Shown here: piece after piece, positions 33,476-45,584 of the stretch | Numbering within the stretch: position 1 is the first letter of the stretch | How the letters are laid out: each line of letters begins with the position of its first letter | Notes under the pieces: model-generated | Told to the model about the DNA's origin: nothing | Databases searched by the model: none | What the model saw: only the letters and a program-made list of their open reading frames with translations | From: Sporodiniella umbellata | Taxonomy: Eukaryota; Mucoromycota; Mucoromycetes; Mucorales; Rhizopodaceae | NCBI GenBank assembly: GCA_025677835.1 | Contig: JAIXMR010000014.1 | Coordinates: 276,417-340,416 of the forward strand | Length of the DNA stretch: 64,000 bases | Reading direction: 5' to 3' | Made by a program: the position numbers and the translations under genes

Positions 33476-36400
33476 TTATAGTTTAGCCTCTCCTGCCTTC
33501 TTTAATGACGCCTTTTGATTTACAGTGGGGACCGCATTATCCTTAACAAGTATATCTGCAATTTTAAGCACCCGTGTGCTCACTAACAAATAGAAGTTTC
33601 ATTAAAAAAGACTCTTCTTTTATTAAAACCCATATTACCTGTTGCATTGTCTCTTCTGTTTTTACCCTCTCTTCTATAAATACCTATTCTTTCTACAAGC
33701 TCCCACAAATGGCCTCTGGGTATTAAAACACCGTTCAAGCGTTCAGGAACATAATCCGGGCTAAGTGAAATTTCAGACCAAGACTTGGGGTGATTGTGTC
33801 GTCTCTTTAATATTATTCCCTTTTCCTCGTAGCGTGTCAGTGTGTTACTCAATGTTTCTTTATTGACAGCTTCTAAATAGCTAAGGTCACCTTGGTAGTA
33901 GAGTGTTTTTCCCATAGCTTGACTACGTGTAGCAAATAATTTAGTATCCACCCATATAGGCTGCGATGTGCCTTGAGGTGGTGCTAAAGTATAAAGACTG
34001 ACAGCAGAAAGCCAGTATGACTCGATAAATGGCCACAACATAAAACACAAAAAGTCTATTTTTTTTTAAAAAAAAAAAAAAAGAAAAATAAACAAATGAT
34101 TATGAATTATCACTTAACCATTTACCGTAGTTTTCTCTTCCACATTGCCTTTCTAGGTCGTCAAGACCTACCCAGCCATCGTCAGTTACCTCGATTACAT
34201 TGTTTTTTGTTAGCCATTCAATGGTGCGCTTCGTGTTGTTCTCAACACCCCCTGGTTGATAGATCATATCTAACTTTAACAGGCTTGACAAAAAGGAAAT
34301 TTCATTGAGCATATCCTCATATCGCATGCGTTGCAAAGGCTTTCCACCTCCCTTTTTGATAACAGAATACAAGGCAACACAAACAATTGATTCTTCTACG
34401 AACAAGTGTATCACTTGGTTGCGGTAATAAGAAAGCTCAAAAGAAGAAATGGGGTAAAATGTAGGTTCTAAAATGTCCTTCCCCTTTCTTTCGCCAATAA
34501 GATCTTTGTGGATCGAGACAGTCCTATCAAGGGGCTTTAGCCAAGTTATTTTCTAAAAAGGAAGAAAAATACCTGTCTACAATGGCGCCGGTTGACATAC
34601 CATAAAACTCTGAGACGCTACCGTCTTTATCTTGAATAACCTTTCTTAGCCAATCCACTCTTCTGATTAGCTCACTCCTACCGACACCTCTTCCTCTCAA
34701 AGTTAGAATGACTGTTCCTACTAGTGCGGAAGGCATAACAACCGAAATAGAGTTCTAAATAATTTGGGGATTAGAGCTTTAGGTTTTTTTTACGGCAAAG
34801 AATAGTCGCTTACAATGTCAGCAAGAACTCTACAAGTGACGTTAGTTAGTTAGTTCTTAGCGGGGGGTTTTTTTTTACAAACCTGTAACCAAGACTCTTT
34901 AACAAAACGGATTTTTGGTCATTATTAGACATATCCTTTTGACTAAAAGAGAAGACAATTTAAAAGAGTTCTCAGTCCCTATGAGCATTTCCTCTTGTAT
35001 CACATACCCTCTCATTTTCAATTGATCTTCCAACCAATTACGTAAAGAGAAAGGCTTCCCCAACCTCACTAAAGCAGTGTTAGAGTTTAAGGAGAAAGAG
35101 AAACTAAACCTTACCATCCACACGGCCCCATTTAAGTTGTAGCACTTGACTGCTGGTCAAAATCTGCCACAGGCTTTCTTTCTCTTTTGGCGTACCTAAA
35201 AGTTCGGTGGCATAACTTGATGTTTCAATAATTTTATCGTATCCAATTGATATGGGAACAACATGACAATCTTCAAATCTGTTATCTATTAAAGCATCCA
35301 GGATAATCTTTACTACACCTAGTTTGGGCTGAAGCAACTTTCCTAATCGGGAGCGAGTGCCTTCGACGAAACATTCAAAATTCACTATTTTTAAAACGAA
35401 ATGATTAAAGGGAATCTAAAATTAGTATAAATTTCAGCCCTTACTCCCTGCGGTAAGAAGGGTAACCATGTATTCTTCTAGAATTGTCTTATAAAGCTCG
35501 TCATTTCCCCACTCCCTTCGTATATAGACAGCACCACACGATTTCAGTAGCTTTCCAACAACTGGGACATCCAAATTATCCCCTGCTACCACATGAGGAA
35601 TTTGAATGCCTAAACGAAACATGAGATAGGAGATTACCATATAATCAACATGAGATTTGTGTGAAGGCAATAGAATCAAGGACTGCTTTTTCTCTTGCGC
35701 TAGCAGTGCTACTCTTTTCAACTAAAAAGCATCATTTAGGGGTATTTGGCTTTTTTTTTTATTAAAAAAGGGTCTTACCTCAACCCACTCGTTTTCTCTG
35801 ATGTGGAGTCCCTGATGGTAAAGTCGAACAAGGATGGTATTTATTACAAAAGCGAAAAACCTCAACGTCCGCATACTGTCAACTGTAGCCACTGCCTGTT
35901 CTACGATAGTTTTTGCAACAATTTCTAACTCTTTCCTCATAGACTTTTTCTGCTTTTCTGCTCTAGATCGCTTCCATTTTTTTTGATTTACCAATCTTTC
36001 TGTTTGGCGGTCTGCCAATCGGTCAATAACCTCTTGTACTTTTTTGCATTAAAAACTAAAGTCAGATTTTCCCACTACAGTTACACATACATACATGCAC
36101 ATACCTTTTGGGTTCTCCAATACAATTTTTCTCATGTCTTTTGTAAAAGATGGGTGCAGGATTTTTGCTCCAATATAATCTTTGTATCCGCGCCACCCCT
36201 TTGTAATAGCAAAAATAAAAAATAAATATATAAACAGTCTAAAACGAGAATCATTTCAAAAAATAAAAAAAAATCGCACTTACTGTCCCTTGGTAATATA
36301 AACCTACATTGAGCATGTAGGCAACTGGATCTTCTCTTAATCGCCGTGGTTCTTTTTCACTGTTTAAAAATGTTGAGAACGAAATCTACTAAAATGGTAG

Positions 36401-36552
36401 AATTCTGATTATATAACATACACAACATTTCGATATTCTGATAAATCCCTTTGGACATGAATCTTCACTGCTGCTTTGTCGCTTTCTACAGTGTATCCGG
36501 CCTCTTTGTATTCGTTAACAAGTTGCTCGATTTGCTTTTCTGTTTTGCTCAT
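33476..36552 (-). CDS. GNPAT: GNPAT/GPAT-type acyltransferase with a C-terminal PTS1 (DHAP acyltransferase-like)
   Basis: Thirteen exons join in frame: 36552-36422, 36359-36284, 36198-36105, 36038-35779, 35721-35445, 35384-35115, 35068-35008, 34942-34883, 34829-34814, 34754-34581, 34534-34126, 34055-33639 and 33582-33476, giving 783 aa. The PlsB-type acyltransferase motifs are in order: LLPSHKSHVDY (the His-x4-Asp centre), GAVYIRREWGNDELY, FVEGTRSRLGK and VVPISIGYDKIIE. The protein ends in Ala-Lys-Leu, a canonical peroxisomal targeting tripeptide also found at the end of animal GNPAT, which makes ether-lipid precursors from dihydroxyacetone phosphate. Glycerol-3-phosphate as substrate cannot be excluded. 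Exon 9 is only 16 bases. Several donors were fixed by phase and motif continuity. Confidence 0.87.
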
Positions 36553-37582
36553 GCGATTGAGTATTTAAGAAAACAGAAAGACAAAAAGATATAAAAAAAA
36601 ATGTATTTCTTGGGGAAAATAAAATGTCCTATTTTGTTCAAATGGGTCCCGCTTGTAACACAGCTGTCTATAACTTGACCTTCTTCGGGAATCGCGTGGT
36701 TAGTTTACAGCTCTAAGCCTTTTTTTTTAGGTGTTGTTCGCACGGATCTTTTTAATAACCCCATAAAAAATACAAACGTATGAAAGTGTCGGTAGTTATT
36801 TTTAAAATAAGTTCTTCTATGTATTCAAATCTATATTTTTTTATCTGGAAAATTGCTCAGTCAGCAAATACTGGAGTTGGTATAATAACTATTATAAATA
36901 CAGTATCACCCTTTTTTGTTGAATTAAATTGCTAAAGAGTATAAGACTACTAACTATTGGACTTAATGTTACCTTGAACACTAGAAGTGTATTAGTACAC
37001 TATTTATGCTAGAATACAATTACCCAATCTACAAAATACGCAGGCGTCACGCCATTTCCAGCTTGGGTTTTTCTTTTCATTAACCAGAAAAGCGTCACAC
37101 TAAAGATAAGGTGAGATACCAAAAGGGAATTCGGTCATGGTTTATCATGTTCTTTTTTGTTTGCTCATTGAGGACAAGACTCATCTTGTGCAGTTTCTGT
37201 TCTGATCTTTTTTCTTATTTGACTATGTACGACAATGATGTGAAATATAGTGATGTGATCCAGAGAACTGCCCTTCGTTCCAATTTCTATAATATGCTTT
37301 GTGATGACATACACAAGATCTTTAGTAGCAGCTTTCGCTTCGAGCCTGTAGTAATTCCCACCTAACAAATACTTTGCGTACAAAAAAAGAAAGGCTTGAG
37401 ATACATTGTACATAAAATACACACAACAGCCTAATGCATAATCATTTTTGAAAAAGATTGGTTTGAGGTTTTAAAAAAGACGTAGTCTTTAGAATCGTAT
37501 AGACATAGCAAAAACCGCATTTTTTTAATCGATCAATGTCGATTCTGTAACGATTTTTACAAAATAATAAGATAGTGATATT
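36553..37582. other. Intergenic, no gene seen
   Basis: About 1 kb upstream of the GNPAT-like gene and downstream of ERH. AT-rich without a convincing frame. The 84-codon frame at 37111-37365 overlaps an 85-codon frame on the other strand, and neither shows a family signal. Confidence 0.5.
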
Positions 37583-38339
37583 TTAATAGTTGCGTCTGTT
37601 ATAACGGCGTTGGTGTCCTGGAGAGGGAGCAGGGGCTTGTTGTCTGCTAAAATGAGCAATTAAACGATCCTTGATCCAATCTTTGTCGTGAGGTTGGTAC
37701 ATCTTTAAAAAAATTATTAAACGGAGCGTCGAGTATAGAATACAAAACAAATACTTACAGATGCTCTTGAATCAAATACAAGGGCTACAAATTCCTTATG
37801 CGAATCGATATACTTGAACAGGTCCTCAGCTCTATATCGCAATATAAAAAATTAGATAGTCTATATTGTACTGTAGCTTCTTTTTCTTACCTATACTGAA
37901 TTTGTCCCATATTGGGGTTTTCTTTAGCCAACTGAGTCTCGTATATTTCCGCAATACCTGTTTTTTGTAAAAAAAAAAAAAAAATAAAAAAAAAGAACGC
38001 GCCATCAGTAACTGTAAAACAGAATCAATCTTATGCTTTAGCTGTTTACGATCAAATGCTTGGCTTTCAGTTTCAAAATCGCTACCGAGAAAAAACAGTC
38101 AGAATGAAAGAGTCCAAAGAGATGCTAACAGTACTTACTGGTAATTGCGAGAGCTACATTAAGGTCATAAAAAAAATGGCTCATTAGATCAATACATGTC
38201 AACGCTCGCTCTTTTTTCTCTTTTTATTTTTACATACCTTGCTCTTTGTGCAGATTGTATTAACAATATAGTATGGTTTCCCTACAGTATCCAATTAGTT
38301 GTGCACACAATTCATTTAGAGTTCTTGGATGTTTACCAT
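37583..38339 (-). CDS. ERH: Enhancer of rudimentary homologue (ERH), seven exons
   Basis: Seven exons join in frame: 38339-38337 (the ATG alone), 38281-38238, 38153-38139, 38081-38050, 37957-37891, 37831-37759 and 37702-37583, giving 117 aa. The product aligns with ERH along its whole length: HTILLIQ near the start, RNYHDFETESQAFDRIAEIY, then NPNMGQIQYRAEDLFKYID and MYQPHDKDWIKDRLI near the end. ERH is a small homodimeric nuclear protein that binds RNA-processing partners; in fission yeast Erh1 works with Mmi1 in meiotic mRNA removal. The C-terminal tail is Pro/Arg-rich. The coding part of the first exon is only the start codon, and exon 3 is 15 bases, so no single open frame reveals the gene. 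All seven junctions use GT-AG and keep phase. Confidence 0.85.
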
Positions 38340-39221
38340 TTCAAGTTTTAAGCCCGTTAATATAAACTGTGGTTTCTAATCGCTTGATATCCGTATTTAA
38401 AAACGTGGCTTGGGATGGGTGTGACAATGAATTCTTTGATGTGGATTTCTTTTAACGAGTGTTCTTATGCTATACATTTACTCTAGATAGTACATCACAC
38501 TAAAGATACTGCTTTTTACGTATTTTTTTTGTCTTTGTGAGCAGATTTTAAAGCTGCTGAGTGGTTTTCATCTTCAGTTACTAACGCTACATTACAGCCT
38601 TCTTTTTAAGAACAAAAACCATAACCAAGCAAAGTGTGTAAAGTTTTGATTTGTTAATTAGTAACAGTAAAAAGCAAAGTAGATTATAAACACAAGCAGA
38701 TATTAAAAGACAAGTGATTCGTTTTTTATCCAGGACCAGTATACTTTGCTTTCCGCTCGGAGCTAAAAGGCTGTTTTAATGCAAAAATACAACAGACCGC
38801 CAATAATGAAAGACTGTAGCAATTAAGCCTTAGGATGCTAGACCAATTCGACTAAATATGTGTTATAAAATTATTCAGTTATTGCTACCACGTAGTACCT
38901 TAAATAACAACACATACTGTTCAGAATACTAAGCAGGTGTACAGAGTGTTTCCTTTTTATTTTCACTTTTCCTTTTTTTTTTTGTAAAAAAAATTGCTAC
39001 AAATTAAGTGCACTTGCGATACCATCTAAAACCAACTTTCGCTTTGTCGATAAAAGTGGAGTATATCCAGGATGTATGGATGCACAATCAAACATAAAAA
39101 ATGCTCAACAAAAGAAGTCTACACTACATATCTCGATCTTTGGTATAGTTAAGTAAAAGGCAGTCTTTTATTGTGCGAGCGACAACTTTTTTTTTTTGGA
39201 TTTTTTTGCGGTCCAAAATAT
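38340..39221. other. Intergenic, no gene seen
   Basis: About 880 bases between the ERH start and the eL34 stop. AT-rich, with no open frame of note. It should hold the ERH promoter and any 5' untranslated exon sequence. Confidence 0.5.
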
Positions 39222-39710
39222 CTATTGACCCTTAAGAACTCTCTTGACAATCTTTTGCTCTTCGATCAAGAAAGCACGGACAATTCGGTTTCTGACACAG
39301 TGAGCACAACGGGAACCGCCATAAGCACGGCTAACGGTCTTCTTGGTCTTGGAGACAGTAGCAAATTCACGAGGACGGAGAGCCTTAAGCTGTTTTTCCA
39401 AATATGCATATATAAAACTCAGTCTGTGCTCTTTATGTTGTTTGCTGTTTACTTACACCTTTAAGAGCTTCTCCACAGTCACCACAACGAGGAGCCTTGA
39501 CAGGCTTCTTTTGATATTGGTAAACTAAGTTTCCACCTTTTTAAAAAAAAAAAAAAAACACACACATACACATGCGCGCGTAAATGGGTCAGTCTACTGT
39601 CTGTAAGGTTGAAAATAACATTCGTCCTTACCGGGTGTCTTGACAGCAACAACGCGGTTGGAACGAGTGTTGTAAGAGCAGCGGCGTCTGTAGGTGAGAC
39701 GTTGAGCCAT
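39222..39710 (-). CDS. RPL34: 60S ribosomal protein eL34
   Basis: Three exons join in frame: 39710-39632, 39536-39457 and 39389-39222, giving 108 aa. The protein starts [19 protein letters not shown] and carries [39 protein letters not shown] and [15 protein letters not shown], the family's paired Cys-x2-Cys zinc ribbon. It is a component of the large cytosolic ribosomal subunit. The length is close to that of yeast and animal eL34. Codon use in this gene is clearly more C-rich at third positions than in its neighbours, as expected for a highly expressed gene. It is divergent from RAD52, with about 1 kb between the starts. Confidence 0.97.
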
Positions 39711-40756
39711 TGTGATGTTCTGAATAATTATTTATTTTTTTTTTGGTTTATAAAATGTTAAAATCAATTTTATTCTGCTTCCTCATTTGTCTTCCGCAAA
39801 AAAAAAAAGGTATCGAGTCCGCAAAGTTGCCCCTTGTGAATACAGAAATGTACTTTGATCATTTTGTTGGTTATGCATCTTTTTTGTTTCTGTCCTTGTA
39901 TTCTGTTCTCCTTTTCTACTTGTCGATTCCCTTTTTTTTTTGAGGCAAGGATGGATGATCTTACCTACGGTTTTGAGAAAGAAGGACTCCTTGAACGGCT
40001 ACAGCATATCTTTCAAATGACAAAGAGCTGCACCTTTGCGAGGATGGTTCGGACCGGATTTTAAACTTTCTTTTTTTGGCATTTTTATCTGTACACAGTC
40101 ACACAAGTCCTTAGGCAAAAAACAAAACTGAAGCTCATCGTTTTGAGTACACAGCGAGAGAAAGCCAAAAATAATTTTTATATCGGAATTTTTTTTAACT
40201 AGTTCCTTTTTACACTGTATTGTTAAAAAAGCAACCTGTTTCGACATTGGATACGCTCTGGAAATACCTTTTTTTTTCGATAAGAAACTAACCCAAGAGC
40301 GCCTAGAAGTATACAATGTCTGGATCATTTATTTAAGCACAACATGTTGATTAATTCGATCACAGAGACAAAGGTGTTATAGCTCAAGGCAACAAATTAT
40401 CGAATTTAGGTTGCACAGCAGATCGAACTTTATTTTAAAGAAAAAACATTGTTATAACCTATATTGAGCTGACGTTGCTTTGTACAACAGTTCATAACAT
40501 ACTTGTTTTCCTTGATAAGAAAATCAATCTTTGCTTCTGACAGTCACCTTTCGAGTAAATAAAAACATACGGCCCATTTAGCCTTATATTAAATTGCTTT
40601 TGTTGCCCTTGCTGCGAATGACGCGTTATTTGAATGTTGTTAAAGCGCGACATTTTGAACTTTTACTATTATAAATTTTTTAAAAGTTTTCGTTTAAATG
40701 TCCGTGCATGAATAGAGAGAGCTATTTTTTCTTAATTTTCCTTTATTCTTTACAAG
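39711..40756. promoter_or_regulatory. Divergent promoter region between eL34 and RAD52
   Basis: About 1 kb separates the two divergent start codons. It contains T tracts at 39734-39742 and 39938-39947 and A/T-rich stretches but no unambiguous TATA box or paired motif. Short open frames (39743-40064) are probably spurious. The regulatory role is inferred from position. Confidence 0.4.
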
Positions 40757-41931
40757 ATGGGTTCAGACAAAGATTTCACAGAAGAGGAATACGACAGAAT
40801 TTCAGAGCAGCTACAGAAATCTTTAGGGCCGGAATGGCTTACCCAAAGGCCTGGTCCTTCTGGGAGATTAACCTACATTGAAGGGAAAACTGCCATTAAT
40901 CTTGCCAATGATATTTTTGGTTTTAACGGCTGGTCTTCAGACATCAAAGATACAACGATAGACTTTGTTAGTTACAACACACTTTTTTTTTTTAGTATTT
41001 TTTACATAAAAAAAAAAATAGTGAGAAAGAAGAAAAATTCATTGCAAATTATTTAACAGGTAGACATTCTTGACGATGGAAGAGTAAACTTAGGTGTATC
41101 TGTCACTGTGAGGATTACATTAAAGGACAGTACATATCATGAGGTATTCAGTCTTTTTATATAGCTACTGTTATTGTTTCTTTTATCTTTCGTTACAAAA
41201 GAATGAGAGTTGCTGATTGTGCCTTTTTTTTTTTATTTTGTTGGCCTTCTTCTCTTTCCTTTGTGTATTAGGATATTGGCTACGGATCAGCAGAAAACTG
41301 TAGAAGCAAAGCGATGGCCTTTGAGAAAGCTAGAAAGCAGGCAGTCACAGACGCGATCAAAAGGACACTGCGCAACTTTGGAAACGCGCTAGGAAATTGT
41401 ATCTATGATAAAGCCTATCTAAAGGGAGTAGCAACAATGGCCAGTCCACAAGTAATGTCTATAACTATAAAACGTATATACACATGTATGCAAATTTTCT
41501 TATTCCCCAAGTCAATCTTCCCTTGCCTCTGTTTCGTTTTATTTTATCTTAGATCAAGTTTGTTCCAAGCAACCTCTATCGTCATAATCAATTTGAAACA
41601 AGTAAAAAATCCTCACCTACATTACCTGTACAGGAGGACAACGGATACAGTATACCAGCAATTAAACCCAAGACAGAAAAAATACTTCCTTCATCATTAA
41701 CGCGTCAAGATGGTATATCTATGAGGCCTAGTACTAGCACGCCTGTTCGTGAAATTCAACACTTGATTCCTGAAGATGGCTTTTCTTACGGTATAAAAAA
41801 TAAGAAACTTTTTAGGATATATGAAGGATATTTATTTGTCAATAGAGGGGGACGATATCTTTGATAACGACTTTGATGAAGCAGACTTAAAAGTGTTAGA
41901 AGGTGATATAAGCAGTAATGAACAATGGTAA
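40757..41931 (+). CDS. RAD52: RAD52 recombination mediator (short form)
   Basis: Five exons join in frame: 40757-40966, 41060-41143, 41272-41451, 41553-41790 and 41846-41931, giving 265 aa. RAD52 forms rings that anneal single strands and load Rad51 during homologous repair. The N-terminal DNA-binding domain is complete: [55 protein letters not shown] and [20 protein letters not shown], then [11 protein letters not shown]. After about residue 165 a Ser/Pro/Thr-rich linker leads to an acidic end ([18 protein letters not shown]). At 265 aa it is much shorter than yeast or human RAD52 (over 400), so the C-terminal RPA- and Rad51-binding part is reduced. It converges on BRX1. Confidence 0.93.
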
Positions 41932-42255
41932 AAAAAAGAGATGAAGAAAAAACATTACCTCTTAGGTTGTTATTTTAAAGAAATGACAAAAAAAAAAAAA
42001 AAGAAAAAGAAAAACTCATCGATCTAGTGCTGATCCATGCTTGCCTTCGTCCTCAGCAAACGTAAACGAGTCGTTTTTGTTTTCAAGTAAACTATTTTTA
42101 TTCATAGAATACTGTAAATACTTAACAATTCATTTAGACAATGACAGAAAAAGGTCCCAAATATTAATTTCAGATTCGCAAACTATTAAAAAGACCAAGA
42201 TTCTATAATTAAAAGCATTTTTTTTTTCCCTTTTTTTTTTTTGGTGGTGATAGTT
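41932..42255. other. 3' spacer between convergent RAD52 and BRX1
   Basis: About 320 bases with an A tract at 41988-42001 and T-rich runs at 42220-42242. No gene is seen. It should hold both 3' ends. Confidence 0.5.
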
Positions 42256-43210
42256 TTATTTGAAAACGGATTTGTCACTGACTGCTGTTTCTCGGCTTTG
42301 TTGGGCTTGCGCCATACGAGAATTACGTTCAGCGTTATTCTTTTGTCTAGCAGCATATTTGACAAGCTTGCTCTTACGCATTTCTGAACGCACAAAGTTA
42401 GGATGAATGAATTCGGGGTTTTCAAATACGGTGGGACCACCGAAGGATCCTTCAAAAATTCTGATGGGTGTAAGACAGAAACGGGGACCGATTTCTACCA
42501 GAGACAAGTCCTCCTTATCCAAAGGATTGTAATCGGGTGTGTTTTGCTTATTTTTTTCGATGACCTATAGAAGCAATGTAAGTCCTATTATCTCCTACTA
42601 GGTAATATTGCCTACTTGATAGTTTCTAAACCAAACACGGTTATCGACAATTGAGAAAGTCAAGACGTGATCAACAAAAGGCTTTGAGCGTCTGGAGCCT
42701 TTGGGTACATTGAATACCTGACCCAACAACTCTTTCAATAAACTCCAGTGGGGAGCAGAGTCAAAAGACTTGTCAAAAGACAAAATGTGTCTAGATCCCT
42801 TCAGACAGTTACCAGTCATCTTCAACTCATCCATTGTGTGAAGGTTTTGAAGGTGGAATTTAACTGAAGGACCGTTGGGTGTCTTGGCCATCCAAACGTA
42901 GAGATCTTGTTTCTTTCTGGTTTCGAAAAAGATAGCGTTGTTGCAGTTGTTGAGATCGGCTAATTCGTTCAAAACATAGAGGTTGTTTTTTGTATCTAAC
43001 TTCGCATCTTTTTTGGAGTGGGGTAATAATCCTTCGAGATCGTTCAATAAGTGACGGTAACTAATGATAGACAAATCAGTGCCTAGATCGCTTTGTTTAA
43101 ACCGAAAATTACCGAAAAGTGACACCGCGAGAGCAGAGCATCATGACCCTTTGTTTGTTGACTCTCTTGTCCTTAGAATCTGTCTTTGTTATAGCTTTAT
43201 ATGCTGACAT
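42256..43210 (-). CDS. BRX1: Ribosome biogenesis protein BRX1 (Brix domain)
   Basis: Three exons join in frame: 43210-43113, 43060-42616 and 42564-42256, giving 283 aa. BRX1 is a nucleolar factor needed for 60S subunit assembly. The Brix signature is strong: RVMMLCSRGVTFRYRHLLND, LLPHSKKDAKLD, FFETRKKQDLYVWMAKTPNG and KMTGNCLKGSRHILSFDKSF, with a C-terminal FIHPNFVRSEMRKSK basic tail. The first exon is needed to complete the domain: the frame within the second exon alone would start from a non-ATG codon inside what is clearly an intron. The start ATG at 43210 gives a short Lys-rich leader, as in relatives. Confidence 0.95.
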
Positions 43211-45584
43211 TATGCAATTCGAAACAGAATTAATAAAATGAAAAAAAAAGGTAATTAAAGACTTGGAATAGCATGACTTGTTAATCCTAGGTGTGGCTTA
43301 TGTTATCAAATACGGTGTTTAAATCTGGGTACTGTGCAGACTGTATCACTTCCTATACCCGCATACTAAGAAACTTTGGTAGACCGGTTGCTTAGGGAAG
43401 CAAGAAACTACTGAACTCTCAATAAGCATCTGGTGCAAAAGGGGAGAAAGGGAACCAGGAATAATATACCTACACATAAAGCAAGACAAATGATGAGTAA
43501 CAGTAAGACCTAGAAAGTGCAAAGCACTCAAAAAAACCGAACAAAGCACACATTCTTTTTTTTCTGTCTTCAGTAGAATTGAGCTTTCTGTTTTTTTTTT
43601 AAAGGTCCTTACAAAAAATTGAAGGGGCCGGAATGAAAAACAGGCCACATGTCAAATTCAAAGTATTGAGTACTTGATAAGCTATACAAGCTACATGAAA
43701 GATTAGTTGGACTGTAGCACTTTGATACTGATAAGCCCATTACGTTAAAAACAATATGAACATCGTCTCATTTGACGCAGGCAATGACAACGCATATTTT
43801 TTTTGTGAGCACACAATGGATATTTCACGAGAAATCTGAAAAATTCAGTGTGGCAACTGCAAAATTCATCAGGTATTCAACTACAAACTACAAGTGATAT
43901 TTGGAAAACAAGATATGCTTGCTTCATCTACATGGAGCGATGGTGGGTACCCAAAATCCTTTTGAAGACAAAGCGGCAACTTGAAGGCAGCTATTTCTTT
44001 GACAAGGGCTTGAAGACAATTGCTAGTAAGAAATTTTATACTACATTTATAACGTTTTGCGCTCAACCTGAACTTCTGTTCTATACAAAAAAAGGGCAAA
44101 ATAGCCTCTCGAACAGTAATTTTAGAAAAAAAGGGTTACTAACGTAGCCTAGTTTTGTTGACTGTATTGAACTAACAATAGCTTGATAGTAAAATAATAG
44201 TTTAAACATTCACAAAGAAGAAAGGTTCAGGACAATAGATCTACTCCCTATCTCCTCGCTTTGCGTAAAAACAGCGTATACATGTAGCAATCTTTTTATT
44301 TTTTGTTTTTGAAAACTTTTTTCTCTTACGAGAAACAGGGGGAAGTACACAAGCAAAAAACAAGAAAAAACCCACAGTAAATAAAAAAAAAAAGGCAATG
44401 CCTATTTATCATGGATTACACTTTTTTTTTTTGCAAAGCACGTAAAATACCTTCTATTTTTAGGCTAATCCCTTAAAAAGGTGTTTGAAAATATAGATAT
44501 ATTTTTCAGGGAAATAATAGCGTAATTTTCAAATGCAAGGTATATGACTGATATTTTAAACTGTAAAGCAAATTGAAAGTTTCTGTACCTACGGGAGGGC
44601 TTTCTACTGTAAATTCTCAATATACTCATATTGGTCATTGCATCGTCAAAAAGAAAACCATTTTTAAAAGGGCTATTTATGTGAGCCTAGCTATTCTGCC
44701 AAAAGAAAAAATCAAATAGAGCCTATAACAATTATCTTTTCTAGATAGTCCTACTTTGTGTATAGAGTTTGCAATATTTTAAGCTTTATAGGTGCGTTGA
44801 CCGTTTCAATTAAACCTGTGTTACAAGCATCCTACCAAGCCCATTTTATTAATAGGTCTGTTGGCAGAGGTGCCAGTAGCATTACGTTACTAAAGAAAAA
44901 GCCCTTTTCATGTTTTCGTGAACATTGTACAAAGCTTTTGCAAAAAACATGCAGTGGTCCAACCCAGGGGAAAAGAAAAAAGCGGTATCCATCTGTTAAC
45001 AATACAACTATACTTTTGTTGTTTACTGATGAAAAGCTTCCAAAAGCAGTGATGGCAACAGTAGCTTTATTATTTGGTATTAGTCGAAAGAAAACCCTTA
45101 AAATATAGAAATAGCAAGGCTGTTGCCCTTCAAAATATCAATACAGTACATAGGTTCGACTATTTTGCTTTATCGGCTAATTTGTTGAAGCACTGAAGGC
45201 TATTATTGTTATCCTTTTGAGCGCTTTTAAAATAGAAATCGCTTTAGCTGTACCAAAACTTTTATCGGCTCGATTTCTAGCATTAGAGAAATCATTAGTG
45301 GAGGGTCAGTTTATCAATTACTTACCAAAAAAAAAAAAATCAAGTATACTGTAATCAAAAAATCGAAAATAAGACTAATCTGACAGGACCTACTGTTTTT
45401 TGTATGTATATTTGACTGGCAATTCACAGCTATGTTTTTGGGTTTGTGATATTAAGTCTAAAAGTAAATTAAGGGCGTTATTTCATACCATCCAAAAAAG
45501 GGAAACAGCGTATACATTTTTTAGCGACTTCTTTTTGACTACATCCTTTCTATTCGATTCCTATCTGCAGCAGTTGACACTTGA
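43211..45584. other. Intergenic, no gene supported
   Basis: 2.4 kb of AT-rich DNA. Open frames of 99-116 codons occur on plus at 43848-44147 and 44758-45108 and on minus at 43346-43648, none with a recognisable domain or splice neighbours. The 44758-45108 frame is the least low-complexity but starts from a non-ATG codon. They could be remnants of decayed repeats. Confidence 0.45.

Noticed and set aside
43848..44147. 99-codon plus frame as a gene
   Set aside because: No recognisable domain, no neighbouring exons, and an overlapping minus frame of similar length.
44758..45108. 116-codon plus frame as a gene or transposon remnant
   Set aside because: It begins from a non-ATG codon, has no motif I can match and no flanking repeat.
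45153..45180. tRNA-like GGTTCGA T-loop
   Set aside because: No matching acceptor, D or anticodon stems could be drawn around it. No tRNA gene was found in the window.
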